31,724 nt of DNA from Chryseosolibacter sp040902445. Lineage in GTDB: Bacteria; Bacteroidota; Bacteroidia; Cytophagales; Cyclobacteriaceae. Position numbers and translations under genes: made by a program. Numbering within the stretch: the first letter of the stretch is position 1; every line of letters starts with the position of its first letter. The notes under the pieces were generated by a model. That model was not told the origin of the DNA and did not search any database. It saw only the letters and a program-made list of their open reading frames with translations. Location: NCBI GenBank assembly GCA_040902445.1, contig JBBDXJ010000147.1, positions 1-31,724 of the forward strand, given 5' to 3'. Positions 26,066 to 31,724 of the stretch are shown here, in pieces.

Positions 26066-29000
26066 TCAAACCCGCTCCTTTATATACCGGGTGACAAGGT
26101 AATAAATACCCTTCAACGGTATGTTAACCCAATCCGGCCGGGCATTGAGTTCATATCCCAGTTCATAAATAGCCTTCTCCAGAAGAAAGGTACGAATCAG
26201 CATATCATTTTCTTCAGAAAGATTCGTGCCCAGCCCGGTATGCTCCATATAGGCTCCCAAATAAAAGCGGCTTATATAATGTTGCCACTGCCCGGCAGCC
26301 TGCTCGAGGACTTCCAGATCGCGGTCGCGATAATTTTCATTTAACAAAATCTTGCCATAGGCTGCATAGTGAAACGATCGCATCATTCCTGCTACATCTT
26401 TGAATGGGCTTTTCTTGAGCCGGCGTTCGCTGAATGAAAAGCCCGGCTCGCCTTCAAAATCAATGATCACAAAATCCTTTCCTGTAAACAACACCTGCCC
26501 CAGATGGTAATCACCATGGATCCGGGTCTTGATGGAAGTTATTTTTGCCTGGTAAACTTCATTGAATGATTCGAGTATTGAATCCGACATTGCCAATACT
26601 TTTTTCGCGAGTTCACGCGTCTGAAGGTCGAGAGACGGCAAAGTGTTTTCCAACAAGCCAAAACGATCTTTTAATAATTTCCTCAATGACGAATAAAGCG
26701 ACCGTTGGTAATGAGGCGTGATCCGTTCGGGAATAAATGCGGGATTCGCGCTATCGGAAGCGAGCGCTTTGTGCATTTCGGCGGTGCGTTGTCCCAGCTT
26801 TACAACCCGTTCGTAAAATTCCCTCCCAATGAATTCCTGAATAATTTCCGGCGCTTCTTCGAATCTTATTGCGGGTTTTTCGATCAATTCGGGAAACTCC
26901 GTTCTTACCCTGGCCGTTACGCGTTCATAATATCTTCCCACCGAATCCATCGTCATTATCCAGGCGTCACCCTGATTCTCCACCTTCTCCTGAAGCAATC
27001 CGAATACAATATTATTTCCGTCCTGATCCCGGTATTGCACACTGCCCGCGTATTTGGGAGAATGTTGAAAGCTCGTATTCTCGGTAAGGTACCTGATTAT
27101 TTCAAGATCGGGATTGATCTCCTTTTCGATCTTGCGATAGAACTTGAAAAAATATTTATCGCTGTATATGATTGCCGTGTTGCTCTGGTCGGCTTTTAAT
27201 ATTTTCGAATCGATGTTCCTGATGTCTAATTTTGAAAAGGCCCCTGAATTAAATTCCAGCACTCCGTTTTCATCATCTTTAAGGCGGCTGCCTTTTTCCA
27301 TATTCAGAAAGAGAAAATCCCTGAACTTCCGGTCATAGCTGCTATCCATAATAAAGCCGGCCTGACCTTGAATTTCTGCCCGGCAAACGACGCTTTGCGC
27401 GGTGTATTCAATGCGGTCAAGAATATTGTCTGCCATGACAAAGGTCAAAGGCAAAAAATATAGTTCGGGAAGCCGTTGGACGTAATGGACCTCAATGATT
27501 ACGAGAAAGTGGGTATCCCCTTCCACTTTTACCGGTATTGCCTTATGAACCACGGCCTTGCTGATGACCCTCGCCTTTCCTCCGAACCACCTGCATTTTT
27601 TCATGAACAGCGGAAAAATTTTTCTTTCCAGTGCCCGGACTTCGTTATAATTATCAAACAATTTTTCCCAGGAAATTTCAGTCTTCAGCACACTCAATTC
27701 ACCGCCTGCTTCTGATTTGTCTTTTTTCTCCGCCGCCTCGGCCTGAAACCAAAAGTATCCATAGGGACCAATCATGACAGGATACTCATCACCTTCCACC
27801 TTCATAAAGCGGTTCTGACTGAATACCTCAGTGATATCACAGTCTTTGTATGTTGAAAGATCCAGGGTTGCGGCTTGTGAGAATTGAGAAAGGTTGGCAA
27901 CAACAATAATGCATTGATTCTCATAACGGCGCGCAAAAGCCAGCACTTTCGCATTAGAGCTTTCAATAAAACTTATATCCCCACGTCCGAAAATATTCAG
28001 TCGTTTGCGCATACTGATCACATTCTTCAGCCACGCCAGCAAAGATGAGGGGATCTCTTCCAAAGTAGCGACGTTTACGGACTCGTGGCGATACGCCGGG
28101 TCCTGAATCACAGGCAGAAATAAACGCTGAGGGTTTGCCTGAGAGAACCCCGCATTCAGATTCATACTCCATTGCATGGGAGTTCTCACACCAAAACGAT
28201 CTCCGAGATATACATTGTCACCCATTCCAATCTCGTCGCCGTAATACATAACAGGGGTCCCAGGAAGCGAGAACAAAAGTGTATGGAGCAACTCAATTTT
28301 GCGCCGGTCGTTGTTCAGCAGCGGGGCCAGCCTTCTGCGTATACCCACATTGAATTTAGTTTTATGATCGGTGGCGTACGCTTTGAAAAGAAAATCCTTT
28401 TCTTCCTCGCTTACCATTTCCAAAGCCAATTCATCGTGATTGCGAAGGAATAAAGCCCACTGACTGTTAGGTGGCGTAGCAGGTGTTTGTTCTATTATAT
28501 CTATGATTGGGTAGCTGTCTTCAGTGCGCAAGGCAAGGAAAAGTCTCGGCATTAAAGGATAATGGAAATTCATGTGGCACTCTTCCCCATTCCCAAAATA
28601 CGTTGCCGCCTCTTCGGGCCACAAATTGGCCTCGGCAATCAAGATGCGGTCCCTATAATTCTTATCCATATGCGCTCTCAATTTTTTGAGAAAAGCATGA
28701 GTCTGGGGAAGGTTTTCACAATCCGTTCCCTCCTCTTCAAACAAAAATGCAATGGAAGGTAATCTGAACCCGTCAACACCCATTTTTAGCCAAAAGTCAG
28801 CAACCTTGATCATTTCGAGTTGAACCTCTGGATTCGAATAATTCAATTCCGGCTGATGCTGGTAGAAGCGGTGCCAGAAATACGATTTTGCTTCTTCATC
28901 ATAAGTCCAATTTGAATTTTCGTCCCTGGGAAAGATCACGCGGGCGCCTTTATATTTATCCGGAGTATCACTCCAAACGTAAAAGTCATGAAACCTCGAG

Positions 29001-29380
29001 CCAGGTTTGGATTTCCTCGCTTTCTTAAACCACGAATGCTGATCGGAAGTATGATTTAAGATCAATTCCGTGATAACCCGAATGCCTCTTTTGTGCGCTT
29101 CCTTTAGAAATACTTTAAAGTCTGCAAGCGTGCCGTAGTCAGGATGCACATCATAATAATCTGTCACATCGTATCCATCGTCTTTCAGCGGTGAGGGATA
29201 AAAAGGCAAAACCCAAAGTGTGTTGATACCAAGATCTTCCAGGTAGTCCAGTTTTTGGATCAATCCCATGAAATCACCAATACCATCGGCATCGCTGTCG
29301 AAAAATGAACGGACATGAAGTTCATAAAAAATGGCATCCTTAAACCAGAAAGGACCTGCATTTTTCGGGGTGCTGCGCAT
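26066..29380 (-). CDS. treS-mak: Trehalose synthase-maltokinase fusion, TreS nucleophile replaced
   Basis: A 1104-residue fusion. Residues about 10-560 are a TreS-type GH13 barrel: WFKDAIFYELHVRSFFDSD, ITELILNHTSDQH (103-115), LIAEANLWPEEA with acid/base Glu250, FLRNHDEL with Asp316, and YYGDEIGMGD. In GVDGFRLPSIAFLFEEEGT, position 208 is Pro where TreS enzymes have the nucleophile Asp (RLDAVPYL-type). The codon is CCT, so this is not a reading error of mine, and the frame is intact on both sides. Residues about 580-1104 are maltokinase with IHGDYHLGQ (about 954-962) and IDFEGEP (973-979) present. The kinase should make maltose 1-phosphate for GlgE, but trehalose-maltose conversion is doubtful. 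It starts 2 bases after glgE, so the two are translationally coupled. Confidence 0.93.
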   Translation of the reverse strand: MRSTPKNAGPFWFKDAIFYELHVRSFFDSDADGIGDFMGLIQKLDYLEDLGINTLWVLPFYPSPLKDDGYDVTDYYDVHPDYGTLADFKVFLKEAHKRGIRVITELILNHTSDQHSWFKKARKSKPGSRFHDFYVWSDTPDKYKGARVIFPRDENSNWTYDEEAKSYFWHRFYQHQPELNYSNPEVQLEMIKVADFWLKMGVDGFRLPSIAFLFEEEGTDCENLPQTHAFLKKLRAHMDKNYRDRILIAEANLWPEEAATYFGNGEECHMNFHYPLMPRLFLALRTEDSYPIIDIIEQTPATPPNSQWALFLRNHDELALEMVSEEEKDFLFKAYATDHKTKFNVGIRRRLAPLLNNDRRKIELLHTLLFSLPGTPVMYYGDEIGMGDNVYLGDRFGVRTPMQWSMNLNAGFSQANPQRLFLPVIQDPAYRHESVNVATLEEIPSSLLAWLKNVISMRKRLNIFGRGDISFIESSNAKVLAFARRYENQCIIVVANLSQFSQAATLDLSTYKDCDITEVFSQNRFMKVEGDEYPVMIGPYGYFWFQAEAAEKKDKSEAGGELSVLKTEISWEKLFDNYNEVRALERKIFPLFMKKCRWFGGKARVISKAVVHKAIPVKVEGDTHFLVIIEVHYVQRLPELYFLPLTFVMADNILDRIEYTAQSVVCRAEIQGQAGFIMDSSYDRKFRDFLFLNMEKGSRLKDDENGVLEFNSGAFSKLDIRNIDSKILKADQSNTAIIYSDKYFFKFYRKIEKEINPDLEIIRYLTENTSFQHSPKYAGSVQYRDQDGNNIVFGLLQEKVENQGDAWIMTMDSVGRYYERVTARVRTEFPELIEKPAIRFEEAPEIIQEFIGREFYERVVKLGQRTAEMHKALASDSANPAFIPERITPHYQRSLYSSLRKLLKDRFGLLENTLPSLDLQTRELAKKVLAMSDSILESFNEVYQAKITSIKTRIHGDYHLGQVLFTGKDFVIIDFEGEPGFSFSERRLKKSPFKDVAGMMRSFHYAAYGKILLNENYRDRDLEVLEQAAGQWQHYISRFYLGAYMEHTGLGTNLSEENDMLIRTFLLEKAIYELGYELNARPDWVNIPLKGIYYLVTRYIKERV

Positions 29381-29382
29381 GC

Positions 29383-31332
29383 TTACAGATTTGATTCGTG
29401 GATCTCAACCTTAAATAAATGAAAGGGCATTTTATAGGGATCGAGTTCTAAATAATTCCATTCCTGTGTCCAGGTATAATGTTCATCGGTTATCAGATCA
29501 TGCAGTTTTACATTGATCCTGGAAAATAACCGCAGCCTATCCTTTGGAAGTTGCACAAAGCCGGAATGTCTTTGGTTCGGATCGAGATTGACCACAATCA
29601 GAAATATATCCGACAGATCATCAGTCACCTTGATGTAAGCCAATAGATGCGGATCGTGTATGGTGCAGAATTGCAGATTCCATGTCGACTGCAAAGCAGG
29701 ATGTGCTTTGCGCGCGCGGTTGAGGATCGTGATGATGTCGGTCATTCGGTTGGTCTTTTTCCAATCATGTTTTTTTATCTCATACTTTTCCGAATTAAGA
29801 TATTCTTCACGGCCAGGCACAGGCGTATTGTCGTAAAATTCATAGGCAGGACCATAGATTCCATAGGATGAAGAAAGAGTGGCTGCCATTGCAAGACGCA
29901 GGATAAACATATTCTCGCCCTGATGTTGCAGGTGAAAAGGAAGGATATCGGGTGTGTTAGGCCAGAAATTTGGTCTGAAATAATTACGAGACGCACTGTA
30001 TACCAACTCATTCATGTATTCAATGATCTCTTGCTTGGTTACGCGCCACGTGAAGTAGGTATAGGATTGCGTAAACCCGTTCTTACCAAGAGATGCCATG
30101 ATCGTCGGCCGTGTAAAAGCTTCGGAAAGAAAAATTATGTCTTCATGCTTTTTGTTGATCTCCGCAATTACCCATTGCCAGAACCTGATCGGCTTGGTAT
30201 GGGGATTATCAACACGAAAGATCTTTACACCCTGTTCGATCCAATACTCAAATACAGATCTCAATTCCTCCCACAGGCTTTTCCAGTCAGCACTTTCAAA
30301 ATTGAACGGATAGATATCCTGATATTTCTTTGGCGGATTCTCTGCATATTGAATAGTGCCATCCGGTCGTTGTTTAAACCATTGCGGATTGGATTGTACG
30401 TAGGGATGATCAGGAGCGCATTGAAAAGCAATATCCATCGCTAGATCAATATTGAATTTTTTTGCCTCGGCGATCAACTTTTTAAAATCTCCCAGTGTAC
30501 CAAGTTCAGGATGGATCGCCTTGTGCCCGCCTTCATCACTTCCGATTGCCCATGGCGACCCCGGTTCACCAGGCTCTGCACGAACATTATTATTGGTCCC
30601 TTTGCGATTCACTTTGCCTATCGGATGAATTGGAGGAAGATACAACACATCAAAACCCATGGCAGCAATCCGCGGCAACAAACGAACAACATCTTTAAAA
30701 TTGCCGTGCTTGCCTTCCATTGAAGCAGAACGCGGGAAGAGTTCATACCAGGAACTAAAATTCGCTTTCCTGCATTCGACGATCAACTTCAATTCCTTGT
30801 CAAATCTGCTTTCATGTTCGATCAATGGATGCTCATGCACTATCTTTTCAAATGTGGCATTCAAAACTTTTTCGATGGCGTCCGGATATTTATTCGTGTC
30901 CAGTAAAGTTGCCGCAAGTGATTGGAAATACGGATCTCCTTTTCCGATCTTTTTCAGCAATGCCGCGCCTTCCATAAGTTCTACCTTCACATCCAAAGCC
31001 GCTTCTGCCTTCTTTTTGAATCCATCGTACCATGTTTCAAAATGATCGACCCATGCCCTAATGGTAAAGAAATAGAAACCTTTATCCGTCACCTGAAAGG
31101 AAGCTGCCCAATTGTCGTTTGATTGGTATTTTAATTCTAAAGTTGACCACGATTCGCTTGCTTCTTTTTTATAGAGAACTTGTGCGCGGAGATGATCATG
31201 ACCATCCCCAAAAATATCCGCTGATACTTTTACGGATTCACCGACTGTAAATTTCGCAGGATAATGGCCGCCGTCGATCTGCGGTTGAACATTTTCAATT
31301 ATTACGCGGGCCTGACCTTTTATTTCACTCAT
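29383..31332 (-). CDS. glgE: Alpha-1,4-glucan:maltose-1-phosphate maltosyltransferase
   Basis: A 649-residue GH13_3 enzyme that adds maltosyl units from maltose 1-phosphate to the non-reducing end of alpha-1,4-glucan. An N-terminal beta domain (about 10-115) and helical insert precede the barrel. The signature IFRVDNPHTKPIRFW (371-385) holds nucleophile Asp375, IFLSEAFTRP holds acid/base Glu404, and NTPDIL holds Asp462. LYLPPIHPIGKVNRKGTNN (230-248) is also typical. It lies between a GH13 amylase-type gene and the TreS-maltokinase fusion, the standard arrangement of the GlgE pathway. No key residue is missing. Confidence 0.96.
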   Translation of the reverse strand: MSEIKGQARVIIENVQPQIDGGHYPAKFTVGESVKVSADIFGDGHDHLRAQVLYKKEASESWSTLELKYQSNDNWAASFQVTDKGFYFFTIRAWVDHFETWYDGFKKKAEAALDVKVELMEGAALLKKIGKGDPYFQSLAATLLDTNKYPDAIEKVLNATFEKIVHEHPLIEHESRFDKELKLIVECRKANFSSWYELFPRSASMEGKHGNFKDVVRLLPRIAAMGFDVLYLPPIHPIGKVNRKGTNNNVRAEPGEPGSPWAIGSDEGGHKAIHPELGTLGDFKKLIAEAKKFNIDLAMDIAFQCAPDHPYVQSNPQWFKQRPDGTIQYAENPPKKYQDIYPFNFESADWKSLWEELRSVFEYWIEQGVKIFRVDNPHTKPIRFWQWVIAEINKKHEDIIFLSEAFTRPTIMASLGKNGFTQSYTYFTWRVTKQEIIEYMNELVYSASRNYFRPNFWPNTPDILPFHLQHQGENMFILRLAMAATLSSSYGIYGPAYEFYDNTPVPGREEYLNSEKYEIKKHDWKKTNRMTDIITILNRARKAHPALQSTWNLQFCTIHDPHLLAYIKVTDDLSDIFLIVVNLDPNQRHSGFVQLPKDRLRLFSRINVKLHDLITDEHYTWTQEWNYLELDPYKMPFHLFKVEIHESNL

Positions 31333-31354
31333 TAATTCAAATTAGCTAACTGTT

Positions 31355-31724
31355 TTAATTCCGTTCCAAAACTACGGTAGTATAGGCCGGCAGTATTATA
31401 TTCCCGTCTTCTGATTCCACCGTTCCACCAGTAGTAACAAAAACCACTTCTGTAAACTCAGAATTTTTTTCTTCCATTGTCAGGGTGATCTCCACGTCAG
31501 AAACGTTATGGAGTACCAATAATTCCTCATTTTCATGGATTCGCCTAAAACTTACAACCTCCTCAATATGCATACCCGAATGGTCTATCTCACCGTAAGT
31601 CAATGCCGGGTGCTCATTGCGGAGACGAATTAATTCTCTATAGAAATTGAGTAACGAACCCGGTTCCCTTAACTGTTCATAGTAAGAATCCACTGTTTCG
31701 TCAGTGCTGTAGCGGGCTATTTCC
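31355..31724 (-). CDS. GH13 alpha-amylase/alpha-glucosidase-type enzyme, partial (C-terminus)
   Basis: The frame is open to the window edge, so only the last 122 or so residues are seen. EIARYSTDETVDSYYEQ followed by LLNFYRELIRLRNEHPAL is the helix after the GH13 catalytic barrel, and the rest is the C-terminal beta-sandwich (VVSFRRIHENEELLVLHNVSD, ILPAYTTVVLERN). The catalytic residues lie outside the window. A GTG at 31693 inside the helix is not a credible start. It ends 22 bases before glgE and should be the upstream member of the operon, possibly supplying maltose or acting on the glucan. Confidence 0.85.
   Translation of the reverse strand, partial: EIARYSTDETVDSYYEQLREPGSLLNFYRELIRLRNEHPALTYGEIDHSGMHIEEVVSFRRIHENEELLVLHNVSDVEITLTMEEKNSEFTEVVFVTTGGTVESEDGNIILPAYTTVVLERN

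Noticed and set aside
26066..29380. Glu105 in ITELILNH as a second lost active-site Asp of the TreS domain.
   Set aside because: From recalled family sequences, Glu at this place is common in TreS enzymes, so only Pro208 is unusual.

Overview
The window looks like a Bacteroidota chromosome, probably Cytophagales- or Chitinophagales-like. The evidence is SusD-type and DUF3823 outer-membrane lipoproteins beside an ECF sigma factor, many lipobox and Tat-signal glycan enzymes, and few clear Shine-Dalgarno sites. Every gene I can support lies on the minus strand, so transcription runs from high to low coordinates. No complete rRNA or tRNA gene, CRISPR array or transposase gene was seen.

Right part (about 21.4-31.7 kb): a cytoplasmic alpha-glucan module. 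In transcription order it holds a GH13 amylase-type enzyme cut by the window edge, GlgE maltosyltransferase, a trehalose synthase-maltokinase fusion, branching enzyme GlgB, and a GH57/DUF3536 enzyme. Maltokinase makes maltose 1-phosphate, GlgE polymerises it, GlgB branches the chain, and the GH57 and GH13 enzymes probably remodel it. The most striking point is that the trehalose synthase half has Pro208 (codon 28757-28759) where the GH13 nucleophile Asp should be, while its other active-site residues and the kinase motifs are intact.

Middle part (about 2.8-21.3 kb): a glycan-utilisation and redox region. It contains a PVC-type dehydrogenase propeller, a HiPIP-like protein, an ECF sigma factor, a SusD C-terminal half, DUF3823, a DUF1593 (Sde182-like) protein, two putative TIM-barrel lipoproteins, an Asp/Glu-racemase-family protein, an MFS sugar-acid-type transporter N-half, a serine-hydrolase C-half, a GH5-like lipoprotein, a rhamnogalacturonan-lyase-like propeller, a sulfatase and a Gfo/Idh/MocA oxidoreductase. 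It reads as a polysaccharide utilisation locus damaged by deletions. At two places the front of one gene runs out of frame into the back of another (sigma/susD and MFS/serine hydrolase). A Tat-signal stub and an early-ending PVC-type protein suggest two more. The SusC receptor, the FecR-type anti-sigma and the N-half of SusD that should lie between the sigma factor and DUF3823 are missing.

Left part (1-2.5 kb): an unrecognised pair, a four-helix membrane protein with a coiled coil followed by a VWA-like lipoprotein, ending at a good intrinsic terminator that abuts a 23-base fragment resembling a tRNA 3' end. Intergenic DNA carries a perfect 28-bp palindrome with a probable diverged relative near 25.95 kb, a strong hairpin after the DUF3823 gene, and an 8-bp-period AT-rich repeat between glgB and the GH57 gene.
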